DNA from: Trochalopteron elliotii
Taxonomy: Eukaryota > Chordata > Aves > Passeriformes > Leiothrichidae
Assembly (NCBI GenBank): GCA_024734555.1
Contig: JANPWX010000038.1
Coordinates: forward strand, 4,083,456-4,147,455
Reading direction: 5' to 3'
DNA length: 64,000 bases
The position numbers were made by a program, and so were the translations under genes. The notes beneath the pieces are model-generated. The model ran no database searches. It was not told where the DNA came from and was given only the letters and a program-made list of their open reading frames with translations. Below are positions 51,472-63,340 of the stretch, piece after piece. Within the stretch, counting starts at the first letter, position 1; the number at the start of each line of letters is the position of its first letter.

Positions 51472-53204
51472 TCAAATCCAATCTACCACTGCTGTATGTC
51501 ATATAGTGTAATAAGAATTCATAAGCTGAGAAAGCAAGGGGGCAGTTAGAAACAAAGTCTTTCATACAGGTTGCAGCTTCATTCTCCTAAGACATCAGAG
51601 CTCCCACTTCCAATTTTAGAGAAATATCATCTCCTTAAGTACATGAAGTAACTCCTCTTTCTGCAGGAATTTTACCTCTTGCTATGGTCAAGGGAGACTT
51701 TTCCTCTGCTTCCAAGAGGAATCAGACCAGGCCTTGCTCCATCCAAACAGAAATCACACAGACAAGACTATGGTGTTCCTGCTGATGCACAAGTTACATA
51801 CTTTAGATATTTCATGATCACAAATAAAGAAGAAAAACTTCAAACAACACAAAACCCAAACCCCACCCAACCAAGTTTATTTCTTCTATGTATTGTTTCA
51901 GATGTAGCAAAATTGTCTCTTTTCAACCTCAGGTACAATTGTAAACAATCAGAATCATATCAAAGTGGGAAGTGGATATTGAACACTGCTTTGGGACTAG
52001 GCAGGTAAACATTCTGGCAAAATTTAATAATTTAAACCTTAAAACTACAAGGGATTATGATCTGCAGAAAAAACCTTACATCTTGTCAGGCTGTTTAAAC
52101 CAGTTTCTGGTATTCACACTAAACTCCTACCAGGTTGGGTATTTGGTTTGTTTGAATAAAAATTTGGGATATATGCACACATTCCTGAAATACAATGAAT
52201 TTGTATCTTTTTCAACAGGAGATTGAAAACTGCTTACCTGGCTACAAAATCATCATCGCTTTATCAATTAAAATCACATCCCATATTGCTCTCAATCAAA
52301 AGCCAGTCTTCTTAAGTTAGTAAAAAGAAATGGTTTATTGGCATTAGCTAACACTAACATTAAACAAATAAAATAAACTAATAGCGCATTCAAAAAATAA
52401 GGCGAGAGTGGAAAGGAAAAAATAATTAGTTGGAGTAGACACTTTGCTCCAAGAAACATAAAGAAAATACCATCAATTTTCAACAAGCATTGGCAGAGCA
52501 CACACTTAGAAAATCACTTAAGATTTCATCATGGCAAAAGCAAGATAGCATCAATATTTTAGGTTCTGTAACATCTGTTTACAGTCAAGAATTTTTTCTG
52601 AAGTACTATAAATTGGCAATTGTTTATGTACAGTAATGGACTCAATTACTCCTACCCCAAATTATGCAATAAGCATATTCAGTAACTGAGATAATTAAGC
52701 AACACATATATACTCTGAGCTACAGCACAGCCTTGCCAGCATTAATTCTGCCAAATCAGAAGACATGCACACATGGCAATGTCATTTATTCGCACTTCAT
52801 TTTTCAGTACTTCACCCTTCGCTGTTCACTTCTGTAATGTTAATGTACCGTTGCCTTCCAAACAATTAAAATTATGGTCTGACCACATGCAGTTTGAAGA
52901 AATTAATGTGTGACCTTCAACACTATGCAGAAACACATACATGCTAGAAAACAAGGTTATGTAGCGTTAGGGAAAGCACTAGACCAACTTATGCACATTA
53001 TAAAAATCAGTACACCAACCAAAATTTTAAGACACCTTTTGATTGCACAAAGATGTGTGTGTTACATCCTTACATTACAGAAATGTTTTGTTGTTTTGTT
53101 TTTTTTAAAGTGTCCCTCAAAGTCTCGATTTAACCACCATAATTTGTCTCCAGACTTTAAATCGGTCGGAAATATTCCCCTATTAATTTTTTTTTTTTTT
53201 GTAG

Positions 53205-53599
53205 GCTACACACTAAAGTTGCTGATAGTTGCCTTTGAAGGCCTAAACCTCCTTAAATTTACTAAATCCCTGGCAGAAGAAAAATGCTTCACATCACCAA
53301 ACTCACATTATCTAACATCTCTTAGAACTTACTAATTAGGAGAGACTGAACATCACTGCAGATTAATGCACCTCCTTTCAGTATGAGCACCTGAGTTGAA
53401 TCTAATCTGCACAAAAGTGACTAAAAATCAATCTAATCTGACAGTTGTGAAATTATTAAGTATAATTGTATGCATTCTCAGATCCTTAGCTGGAGAAGAC
53501 AAATTCCTTGAAACACTTCAAGAGAGGAATTTAAATACTTGTAGGGTTTAGGATTTTTGTTGGTGGGGTTTTTGTTTGTTTGTTTGTTTTTTAAATAAA
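53205..53599 (+). other. Candidate terminal exon: strong acceptor, short frame, AATAAA
   Basis: A T14 tract ending in GTAG gives a strong acceptor before 53,205. The frame that follows is open for 42 codons (YTLKLLIVAFEGLNLLKF near the start) and stops with TAA at 53,333-53,335. An AATAAA lies at 53,594-53,599. Acceptor phase is compatible with the donor at 49,264. The peptide is not recognisable, and T-rich DNA produces such arrangements by chance. Confidence 0.15.
53554..53592. repeat. G/T-rich low-complexity tract
   Basis: GTTGGTGGGGTTTTTGTTTG repeats; it is the complement of the A/C tracts seen elsewhere and the one clear case in the opposite orientation. Confidence 0.75.
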
Positions 53600-54489
53600 A
53601 ACCCATGCAGACAACATTTTCAATCATAAAAGATGAAAGGTGATCAAGACAATATCTTCTGTTCATATCAGCCCCCAATATTTGCTACAGGAAACAACAA
53701 ATTCCCATGCCAGAAGTGTGCTGCAGGAAGGAAGGAATTGGGGGAAGGGAAAAACCTTGAAAAGTACTCAGATGCATCATTTTTAATTACCTGAAAATAT
53801 GCATTACATTTTTAATGATGGGCTCTTTTCCATTAAAGGGGCAGAGATCTCAGCTTGCTCATATAACGACATAATCAGCAACATTTCTTGTTGGCAAAGG
53901 GTTGTATATATCCACCTAATAGAGGCGAGTAAACTCAGCCTTTTTACCAAACCCATGGGCATGACCAGTACAGCATAATTCTGATTTGAGACTACTTTTT
54001 CTTTTTTCTCTCTCAGTTTGCTGAGCGATATTCAACTACAAATTAGAAAATATAAAAGACAATACATCTATTTTTGTGAATAATCTCAGCAATAAAACAA
54101 CACCAAACAGTACTGAGAAAAAAAAGTTTGTTTCAATAGGCATGATTAGTACTGAAAAGACTAAAATTGTTTTGCAAATTTTTTATTGTACAACATGACA
54201 TAGTCAACAGCACTCAGTTAACAATGATCTTCATCAAAATCTTCCTTCAAGCAGTAAAATGCATCCATTTATAATGCCAGTATCAAAAAAAATTAAGACA
54301 GAAATTATTAAACCATTGTATTATGAGCATTAAAAAGCACAGAAAGGCCATGTGTCAGAACTTGGAACGTGACAGTGTGACTAAACCAACAAATTTGTAT
54401 TTGGTGAAGAGAACAGTTTCTCACGTCTAAGATAATTACACTGTTTGCTACTACTGTCTTAATTTTATTCCCAAATGCACATGGGTAGT

Positions 54490-55500
54490 GGAAATCCAGA
54501 TGATACAATCTATCAGGATTTCCAGAAGGCTTAAGGAAGCTAAGGATCTACCAAAAAATAATGAAGGGTCTTGCACAGATGAAGAATTCTTCAAAAATAG
54601 AATAAAATCACCTACAAGAGTTAGGGAAGTAAACAGTCCTCACAGAAATCTATCCTGGGACTTGTGCTGCTCATTGTATCTGTAAGAAAGCCAGAAAAGG
54701 AGATGTAGCAAGGTGGCAAAAGTTGCTGATGTCACTTCATTATTTAAGGTGGTGAAGGTGAAGAAGCACTTATTATGAAGAGCCACATACAGACCTTATA
54801 TGACTTGGAAATTCAGCAATAATCCAACACAGGAAATTAGCTAGAGACAAATGTTTAAAGACACACAGGAGAATAAAGCTTTCCAAACTTCAAATATACA
54901 ATGAGCTGACCAGTATTACTCAGGAAGAAGGGCCTTGAGGTTAGGACAGCAGATTATGGAAACATAAGCATAGTGCTCAACAACAACATCACAAAAAGAA
55001 AAAAAAAATCACTTATTTGAAAAGGAATTGAGACTAAAACAAAAAACATCTCTTTGCTACCTATACAGTGACTGCACGTTAACTTCTATATGACTTCTGT
55101 GCCCTCTATCTGAAAGGATGTAGAGCTCAAAATGTTCAAAAGAGGGCAACAAGGAAAATCCAAGTATCGTCTACCATATAATAAATTGCTATATAAGCTA
55201 GAACTTTTGAATCAAGACACAGAATTGTTTAAGAATGAATAAGGTAAAGGCTGATAAAGTCTTTAGCTGCAGTGGAGAGCTGCAATGTCTGTCTAAAAGA
55301 ACGAGAGCCAAGAAACTCCAAATGAAGCTAAAAGGGGGTCAGGTTCAAAACCAAGAAAAAGGTTTTCACACAGGTGATGGAGCTGCAAGAGTTTCTGGTT
55401 GTGGAATACCATGAGCACCAAAAGATCAGACTAGTTCAAGGGGCACCAGATAAATTCAGGGAAGTGGAATCTAACAAAAGCTAATAAAAACACAGAAACC
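54490..55500 (+). mobile_element. Old, strongly diverged CR1-type LINE
   Basis: Words in CR1 order remain visible. ATCAGGATTTCCAGAAGGCT lies at 54,512. GGTGGCAAAAGTTGCTGATG at 54,712 corresponds to the block before the catalytic aspartates. AGAGGGCAACAAGGAAAATC lies at 55,141, and AATAAGGTAAAGGCTGATAA at 55,238. CCAAATGAAGCTAAAAGGGG is at 55,318, followed by CAGGTTCAAAACCAAGAAAA, and AGATAAATTCAGGGAAGTGG at 55,449. These resemble the older sauropsid CR1 lineages more than the young bird ones. Many indels are present and no reading frame survives. The 3' end is lost before 55,500. Confidence 0.7.
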
Positions 55501-55683
55501 ATCTACAGAAAAAGTATCATCCTGTGTAGTCGCCCTGTTTGTACAGTATTCCCTCCACATCTGCTTTCAGCTCCCACTGGGATGGTGCACTGGGTTAAAC
55601 AGTCTGACCCCATCCAGCCAGCCTCACATTCTCACTGCTCTGTGTGAAAGCACATGCCTTGAACCAATAACCACGGAACCGAC

Positions 55684-55995
55684 AGAATCACAGAAAACAG
55701 AACTGCAAAAATTCTTGAGAGGTCATCTAATCTACTCTCCTGTCTCTGGGTAGAATCAGTTGTGCATGATCTTTTGTGGCAGATGTCTAACCTGTTTTTC
55801 AAAACCTTCAAAAGCGAGCTATTCTAGTGTGAAGCAGGCCTTCTCTGAAAAAAGCTCTTTGTAATACAACCTGAATCTTCCTTGCTGGAAAGTTAATCCC
55901 TTTATTTCTTCATTGTTAGAGACACACAGAGAGATGGTCCCTCCCCTTTTGCAGTGGCCTTTCATATCCTTGAGCTTATCTACCAAAACCTAGAA
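55684..55995 (-). mobile_element. Old CR1 LINE 3' region, minus orientation
   Basis: AGAATCACAGAAAACAGAAC and AGGTCATCTAATCTACTCTC at the left edge, then GGCCTTCTCTGAAAAAAGCT, TACAACCTGAATCTTCCTTG and CCCCTTTTGCAGTGGCCTTT follow the reverse complement of a CR1 3' end. It faces the plus-strand copy that ends about 185 bases to the left. Confidence 0.65.
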
Positions 55996-56156
55996 TGAAA
56001 ACCCAAGCCCTCTCAAATTGTTGTCACCTTAGCAGTGAAAGAAAAAAAACCCAAGCAGCATTGTTCCTTGTAAATACCAGAATTCCTCTACATATTCCCA
56101 CTTGAGGGCATCACAGAAAGTAACAAAACAGATTCTTCTAGTAGGGACACTTACTT

Positions 56157-56260
56157 AAAAAAAAAAAGGACAACAAAACAAAAAGACACCCCCACCAACA
56201 AAAAAAACCCAAAACCAAACAAACCCCACCAAACCCAAATAAAACCCACAAACACAAAAT
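56157..56260. repeat. A/C-rich low-complexity tract
   Basis: About 100 bases are only A and C apart from a few G and T, with CCCCC and CCCC runs. It lies between the two minus-strand CR1-like segments. The minus open frame across it is a composition artefact. Confidence 0.8.
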
Positions 56261-56419
56261 TGTGTGAAGTCTGTTTAGTATATAAAGAATGGCCTATAGC
56301 ACATAATAAATTGAGTTCATCTACAACAGGCAGAGAGAACAGCTCTTCCTTTTCAGCAGGGATCTCCTCCAGTCTCCTTCTCCTCATGTCACATAGATAA
56401 CCCAAATTCTCAATCACTC

Positions 56420-56720
56420 TTCACAGACTGCACTCCCTAGACCTCAGAGGATCCTCTCCTCTCTTCAAGACAGGAAAGATTTGGAGAGAGCCCAGGGGTG
56501 TAATGCCCAAAGATAGACATAGCATTCAAATTGAGCCTAACCAAAGCTTTGACAAGCGAAGGGAATACTGTGTGTGCCTTGCAGGCTTCCTGCTTGTGTG
56601 ACGTGTGTGTTTCAGGGCACTGCAATCCCGCTGATTCATAGCCAGATCATAAATCACCCAGGCTCTGCAATGCCTTCTACTGCAATTGTTATCCACTCAT
56701 TTTTACCCCAGCCCATGATT
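56420..56720 (-). mobile_element. Probable continuation of the minus-strand CR1
   Basis: GGATCCTCTCCTCTCTTCAA, ATTGAGCCTAACCAAAGCTT and TGCAATTGTTATCCACTCAT are arranged as in the reverse complement of the region upstream of a CR1 3' end. The copy at 55,684 would be its 3' part, separated by the A/C tract and unassigned DNA. The match is weak. Confidence 0.4.
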
Positions 56721-59700
56721 TATGTAGTTTTAATCATTTTCATTTTTTTTCTTTCACACAGAACAGTTTCTACTAAAGAAAAGACAATATTTTTAGGAAT
56801 TTTAGCTTTGCACTGACACTGAGCAGTTTCAGTTTGCTTCTTTTGGTCACTTCACATGAATTGTAAGGATTTCCCAAGATCAACAGGTGAGACTTTTAAA
56901 ATCACTGGCTGTAGAAACTTAAGTGCAAATTTGTGCTTGTCTGTCCTGATTTAAATATATATATATATATATATATTTAAAACTAAAAAAAAAAAAAAAT
57001 AAGCCCAGGAACATTTTCTTTAAGTTCTAATCTTATGCTCCAACTGGGCTCCTCTTGAATATCTGCACATTTAATTAGGGCTTTTTTGTCCATCCAATCA
57101 TCTGGTTTGGACAGTAGCAGCTCAGAGCAGCCATTGGGTGCAGTCTGACTAGTTCAGCACACACCAGAGCAGCTCATCTAGCAGTTGAAGTCCTAGCTAG
57201 CATTTAGGGAAAAAACAAGTGAGACTGACAAACAACCACCAAAGCAAGACGTCAAGCAGATGTTGGACCTTGGCTGAATCCTGCACCTTCACCTTTTGAG
57301 ATTTTTTTCTTGCATTGAGAATTAGTAGTGAGAAAAGCAAGTAACACCCACATATTGCCCACTAACAGAGACACTGTTTGCATTATTGACTTACTCAAAT
57401 TCGTATCCCAATTGCAATAAAAATACCACAGGCTTAATGCACAGGCAAATGCAACGTTACTATAGAATTAAGAGTGCTATAGCACCAGAAGGCTTGTTGT
57501 AACAAGCAGAGACACATGAGCTAATCCCTCTGAGCAATTTATTCAGTGATTTCAACCCCTGTTCTGGTAATGAATTCAATGGGACATTTTTATTTCTGGG
57601 AATTTATTCCTTAGAATTATTAATAAATTAATTATATAACCACACTCAGTCTCCAGATTGCTTGCAAACTAATAGCCATCCCACCAAGATTCTATGTTCA
57701 TAAATCAGATTACTTATTCAGCTAATCCACATCTTTTTCAGTCTACAAACCTACAGCATTTTCAAGGTGGTTACTATACTAAAGATTATGCAAACGAGTA
57801 TCATGACATTTTTATCTTTCTCAGCTGAGCGTTTCAGAAATCAAGAACTTGTTCACACAAATAACTGCAGAAAACATTCATCAGACTCTGAATGCAAACT
57901 AAATAGGGAAATTCTTAACCCATTTTCACTTTCAAAAACATAAGATTAAGTTTAATATGATAAACTAATTCATAAATCTTTTGAGACAGTACCTAAATAT
58001 ACAAAATACTGCATAATAATTAATGTGGGATATACAGAATACAGGATTCCATTAACTTGCACAATGGCCAGTTTCTTCCTTTCATACTGTATGCAAACAG
58101 AATCATGTTTAAAATCAAAGTCAAATACTACCTGTAATATTTTTTTCTCCAGCATAAAACTCTATTTTACCATAGAGAAATCTGTATTTAACAAAATCTT
58201 TTGGGTTGCTTCCCAGTATGTTGGTAAAACCTGCCAGCCATAGCATGGATACAATTTTTGGTCAGTAGTCCACACTTCAAGTAACACTGATAAATAACCA
58301 ACATAACTAACTCAAGTTAGTAGCAAAAATTCAAGTAAAGCACAACTAAACTGCAAACAGAACAGCACTTTCACTCTTACTACTCATTGCTGATGTGTTG
58401 AAATTGTCACATTTTAAAATAGACTTTGAGAAGGAGAGGCTACTAGGAAAATGACAAAAGGCATTTCTAAAGACCCTGCTTCTCTTTTTGTGTTACTAGG
58501 AATATAGAAACGGCTTCAGGAACATTGCATTGTATGTTAGATAGTTGATGTGTGCAGTAAAAAGGCCTTTAATATTACCAAAGTAGTCTCCTTAATCCAC
58601 AGTTCAAATACCTATTTTAAAGGCATTTGGCATTATATTTAAACAAAGCTAGTGCAGTGCCTGCAGCTGCAAATTGCAGGGAACAAATGCAAATCACAAG
58701 AGTTCACACTGCAGGCTCTGAAAAGTCATCAAAACCTCCAAGTACATTTAAAGAATAAGGCACAAAACACCACCAAGACCCCACAAGCTACCCTGCAGGA
58801 ATCCACTGCTTTTTACCTGACAGAACAGTGAATACAAGAACTTCAATCCTTCCTTTTTCTGGAGCCTCTACGAAAATTCAAATGACACCCAGTAGATACA
58901 TACACAAGCAAAATGGGAAAAAAACCTCAGTTGTTTCTGTTTTTAATACAACTTGAGTCTTTTTGAAGAGTTAAGACCTTACAAATTGTAGCACAAATTG
59001 CACCTGTGCAATGCTGCTAAAAATGGCTAAATTAACAGAAAACTTGTCTGATCATGTTGGATACTGTTGCCAGGAAATTGTAATAGTACAAATCACTATT
59101 GTAACCATCACTAGGAGCTATTTCTTAACTGCCACAGCTTCCTATCCTCATTTTAACTTACCGTCCAGTAAAAGGTTATCCCCACTTTGTAGATACAAAA
59201 AACACCTCCCTAAAAACCAGGGAGAGGTTATGTAAGAATTCTTAACTCTTCATTCTAATCCAGTGATATACGAAGGGATTATACATATTCTTTTGCATAA
59301 TTTTAGCTACCTGATAGTCTCACAAACTGCAATATAGGTAATGAATAAAGCCACAAATTTCACTTTTAATCAACCCATTTTTCTGTAGTACAGAAGTAAG
59401 AATAATAGAAATATTGAAAGCTAAACAACCAGGAAGGACATAAGTTGGGTACTGAGAAAGATTTAAGTTCAAAACTTGAAATAAAATAAAGACACAGTTA
59501 GAGATACTAGCCTTTTCCTTTTGATGGAGCAGAAGAATACCCATGCATTTGGACAGAAAGCATCCAGTACATTTCCTCCCAGGCAGCCTGAATGTGTCAG
59601 TCAGGCAGCCTCCCACCACAAGCAGCCACTCCACTGGGCCAGCTCACCGGTAGGAAGAGAGCTGGCACAGCTCTGCACTCGCTTGGGGCTGGGGCAGGGA

Positions 59701-59950
59701 GCAGCTCTGACTCACTCAGCTCCTGGGGACCTTGCCCTCTCCACTCTGCTTATCCTAACTCACACTGAAGATATTTCTGCTGACTTTCCAAACATTTCTA
59801 TTTTCTCCCAGCACTTTCTTCCTCCATGAAAAAATTTTAAATCATGAGGCATCCACCACCCTTCACATGCCTCAAAAAGCTTCACAGTGCACTAATCCCC
59901 TGTGCATGATGAGAAAACTACCGTGGTCAATTTTCATCCAGCCAAAGGGT
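56721..59950. other. AT-rich stretch, no gene seen
   Basis: A (TA)n run lies at 56,955-56,977, followed by a poly-A run to 56,999. Nothing coding can be supported. The plus strand is clearly A/C-rich; for example 58,741-58,800 has 26 A, 18 C, 9 G and 7 T. Confidence 0.5.
56955..56999. repeat. (TA)n followed by poly-A
   Basis: About eleven TA units flanked by TTTAAA are followed within ten bases by a run of fourteen A. Confidence 0.92.
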
Positions 59951-60056
59951 AAAAAAACCCGAAAACCCAAACCAAAAAAAAAAAAACAAAAAAACACAAC
60001 CAAACCCAAAAAAACCCACACAACAACAACAAAACAAAACCCTACCTCACAAACCC
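59951..60056. repeat. A/C-rich low-complexity tract (longest)
   Basis: About 105 bases on the plus strand are nearly all A and C, with CCC runs separated by A-runs and a CAACAACAAC stretch. The complement carries at least seven G-runs of two or three separated by T-runs. The plus-strand open frame across it encodes Lys/Thr/Pro repeats and is an artefact. Confidence 0.85.
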
Positions 60057-60644
60057 GGGATAGGAGTCTGAGATCTTCTTCCCTAATTCAGGAGATTCCT
60101 GCATTTTGCTGCAAATATTACTAAAAAAAGTACCAGGGCCCTTTCCAGCTCCCCAAGACTATTACAAACAGGCATGTTGATGACTGTTCACATCAAAAAA
60201 TATGGAAGTTGTTGCTAAGCTGTATTTAATTTTCTTATTAGCAAGGTAGCATATAAAAATATACCTTGCAGTATCAGTAAGGCAAAGGTATTCACCTCAA
60301 GCCAGGTTCCAAATTAACAGCAGGAAGAGCCTTGTTGCACCAAGCCAGGTTAGGAATTGCAATTTGGACTTGCTCAAATCAGCCCTTGTCTGTATCATAA
60401 AGTGACTGTTACTTGTGTAACACAAACCCGGCAAGATACATCTGACACTTATTCAGCAGAAAAATACCTCTTCATTTTCAGCAGGGCTGGTTGTAGACAG
60501 CCACTCAAAGGAGTGGGGAGAATGTACCATGCAACTCCACAGCCCTTTTCTCATCCCTGTTTCTATTGCTCATCCCCCACAGACACCGTCACTGTTTACA
60601 TTGCCATTGTTCCTATTTCTCTATGAGTTATGGGTGTTCCAGGA
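60057..60644. other. Unassigned stretch, no gene seen
   Basis: No repeat or exon can be supported. Frames here overlap on both strands. Confidence 0.45.
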
Positions 60645-61659
60645 TTGTAAGTGAGGTGGATTGAGAACTGGCTGAACAGCAGATCCCAGAGGGTCCTAAT
60701 CAGTGGCAGAGGGTCCAGATGAAGGCCTGTCATTTGTGGTGTCCCCCAAGGTTCATTACTGAGCCCAGTATTGTTTAACTTGTTCAGTTAAACAGTGACT
60801 CAGATGAAGGGGCAGAGGCCTCCTCAGCAAGTTCCCTGACGACACAAAGCTGGGAGGAGTGGCTGGTACCCAGAGGGTTGGGTGTCCCTTCAGAGGGACC
60901 TTGAAAGGGCAGAGAGGAACTGTCTGAAATTCAACTAAGGCAAGTGCAGAGTCCTGCACCTGGGAAGGAATGACCCCAGGCACCAGCACAGGCTGAGGGC
61001 TGACCTGCTGGAAAGCAGCTCTGAAGAGAAGGACCTGGTGGTCCTGGTGGACAACAAGCTGTCCATGAGTGAACTCTCCATGAGCCATGGCCAAGGCCAA
61101 TAAGATCCTGAGGTGCACATTAGGAAGAGCATTGCCAGCAGGTCAAGGGAGGTGATCCTGCCCTCTACTCAGCCCTACTGAGGCTGCCTCTGGAGTGCTG
61201 CGTCCAGTTCTGGGCTTCTCAGTACAAGAGACACATGGAGCTCCTGGAGCAGGTCAACATCTCTCGTATGAGGAAAGGCTGAAGGAACTTGACCTGTCCA
61301 TCCTTGAGACAAATGAGAGGGGACGTCATAAATATCTGTCAGTATTTGAAGGGAGGACACCAAGAAGACGGCTCCAGGCTCTGCCAAGTGGTGCTGAGCA
61401 ATAGGACGAGAGGTAACAGTGAGAATGATGCCCAGGAAGTTCTACCTGAATATGAGGAAGAATTTCTTTACTGTGCAGGTGACCAAGCACTGGAACAGGA
61501 TGCCCAGAGGGTGTGGGGTCTCCCTCACTGGAAATACTCAAGAAGTATCTGGACACAATCCTGTGCCATGTTTCTGGGATGACACTGCTTGAGCAGGGAG
61601 GTTGGATCAGATGACCCACTGTGGTCCCTTCACCCTGATCCATTATGTGATTCTATAAA
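60645..61659 (+). mobile_element. CR1 LINE, best-preserved copy (reverse transcriptase to 3' end)
   Basis: About 1 kb follows CR1 from inside the reverse transcriptase to the 3' end. GTGAGGTGGATTGAGAACTG lies at 60,651. GGTGTCCCCCAAGGTTCATT at 60,738 translates as GVPQGSLLSPVLFNLF, a classic LINE reverse-transcriptase block. TTCCCTGACGACACAAAGCT at 60,832 gives FPDDTKLG, the catalytic block with Ala changed to Pro but both aspartates kept. GTGCAGAGTCCTGCACCTGG lies at 60,943, and ATGAGGAAGAATTTCTTTAC at 61,450. The tail is GATGACCCACTGTGGTCCCT with ATTATGTGATTCTATAA at 61,659. The two RT blocks are 94 bases apart and so out of frame, which shows the copy is broken. Open frames on the minus strand here are antisense shadows. 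Confidence 0.95.
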
Positions 61660-63037
61660 GCACTTGGTACTGTGTAAAATTCTGTTATACTTAATATTGC
61701 TGCAATACACATAGGCCTTGTGATTCTTTAGTAAACCAATTGATAAAAATGGGTACAGATAAGAAAATGCCTGGCTAAGCACTATCTAAAAACTTTCACT
61801 GATGCAGCACGTTACGTCTCTGCATGATTCACTTGCATTAAAGATGCTCTTCTCAGTAACAATGTCCCTGTGATAAGGTATGCTTCCTATTTAATTGGGC
61901 ATGCCTGGGAGCTGAGCACACAGCATGTGCGTGGGAAAGGGATGGGACCCAGCCCTGGGAACAAAAAAAGGCTGACTAAGACAAGATCAATGTTTTGAGC
62001 ACACAGAAAAGCAGATCTGGCTTTATCAAGGCACACGACTCCCCTGTGAGTCCCAGTGCCCCTGCTAATTCCACACTCAGGTCACCATTTTGAGCACGCT
62101 GTCAACTGAAGCGAGAAGAAACACAAACTGCAGAGCACACACAAGCCTGAAACACTCACTAAGGGCAAATGCAATCCAGTTTACCAGTTGGCTTTGTGGT
62201 GCTGCTGGCAGCCTGTGTGCTCAGACAGAAGGACAGCAACTACAGTTGGGAAGGAGAATATGGAACTTGGATGTTTGTACAAGGCCCTGCTTATGCCCCT
62301 GGAAAGCAAATCTTGTCCTGCTTTTCTGCTACATACACAGGTGCCTGGAACACAGCCTGGAAGTCCAGGCTTTTGTCTTCAACTCTCTTTCAGGCCACCT
62401 TCAAAGTTTTTGTTTTACACAGCACTGCCTGGCACCCCTACTGTGCCCAAGCTCAGTCCTCATTACAGCACCGTCTATAAACATGACCTAATTTTTAGGC
62501 CTGAACATCAACTTCTTGGAGCTCTGCCTCTCCACAAGGCATGTGCTGGGGCAGGATCTCATGCAGCTGCAGCTGGAAACCTGGCAGACTGGCACTGCAT
62601 GGAAGTAGCTCAAACAAAAATGGCAATAAGTTGACCAGCATGTTGAATGCAGGTGCATGCAAGCACAAAGCTCGGAAGTCATTAAGCAGTTTAAGAACTG
62701 TGCAACATCACCCCATCACCAACCAGTTCTCTGGGGCATGGTGTGAAACAGCACAGACTGCAAAAACAGCAGAAGACTGCAAAAAGTTTTTACAGCCCAG
62801 TCCAAACCCCTCAAATCTATTCTGGTATGTTTCTCCAGTGCACAATTATTCCAGATCCCAAGAAGAGGAAAAATCAGTGGATCAGGCCACTAGCCACACC
62901 AAAACATTGTAGAAGTAACCAAATCTTTAGCAATACGAATTACCCAAACAGGCAATCAGTATCAGCCAGCTGTAGTTAATAGTCTGAAATTTTTAATCTT
63001 AACTGTAATAACTTGCATTTTGAGAAGTTACACAGTT
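61660..63037. other. Unassigned stretch with several overlapping open frames
   Basis: Three plus-strand frames are open at once between 62,090 and 62,634, the longest of 148 codons. Their peptides are Cys/Trp/Pro-rich and unrecognised. They lie in moderately GC-rich DNA with few stops in any frame, and no splice sites frame them. I read this as chance, perhaps a decayed repeat, not a gene. Confidence 0.4.
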
Positions 63038-63340
63038 AGAATCATAGAATTGTCAAGGTTAGAAGAGATCTTTAATATCATAAGTCCAACTGTCAACCAG
63101 GCACCATCTCTGTAACCCCTACACCACATCACCAGGGCCAGATCCAAGCACTTCTTAAACACCTGCAGGGATGATGACTCCACCATCTCGCCTGATCACC
63201 CATATTGTGATTTTTTTTTTCCCAATAGCTAAAATCTCCCGTCTCATCTTCAGGCCACTTCCTCTGGTCCTCTCTCTACAGTCACCGTGGAAGAGACAGA
63301 CCCCACCAAACTACAGCTTCCTTTCAGGGAGTTGTTGCAG
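63038..63340 (-). mobile_element. CR1 LINE, 3' part, minus orientation
   Basis: AGAATCATAGAATTGTCAAG at 63,038, CTGCAGGGATGATGACTCCA at 63,163, CTTCAGGCCACTTCCTCTGG at 63,248 and CTTCCTTTCAGGGAGTTGTT at 63,318 are in the order of the reverse complement of a CR1 3' end. A poly-T run at 63,211-63,220 replaces part of the middle. Confidence 0.88.

Larger units (their letters stand above)
49657..54489. other. AT-rich stretch with simple repeats, no gene established
   Basis: It contains (TC)n followed by (TA)n at 51,443-51,471, a small A/C tract at 51,841-51,873, T14 at 53,187-53,200 and a G/T tract at 53,554-53,592. Several short frames exist, with none supported except the weak terminal-exon candidate at 53,205. 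Base skew changes somewhere here from T-rich to A-rich on the plus strand. Confidence 0.45.

Noticed and set aside
52910..53335. Plus-strand frame of 141 codons read as one gene
   Set aside because: It crosses a T14 tract giving Phe runs and has no recognisable domain. Only the part after the strong acceptor is kept, as a weak candidate.
60756..61643. Minus-strand frames of 105-120 codons
   Set aside because: They are antisense to a clear plus-strand CR1 reverse-transcriptase segment.
62090..62912. Three simultaneous plus-strand frames, longest 148 codons
   Set aside because: All frames are open together because stops are scarce in this composition. Peptides are unlike known proteins and no splice sites frame them.
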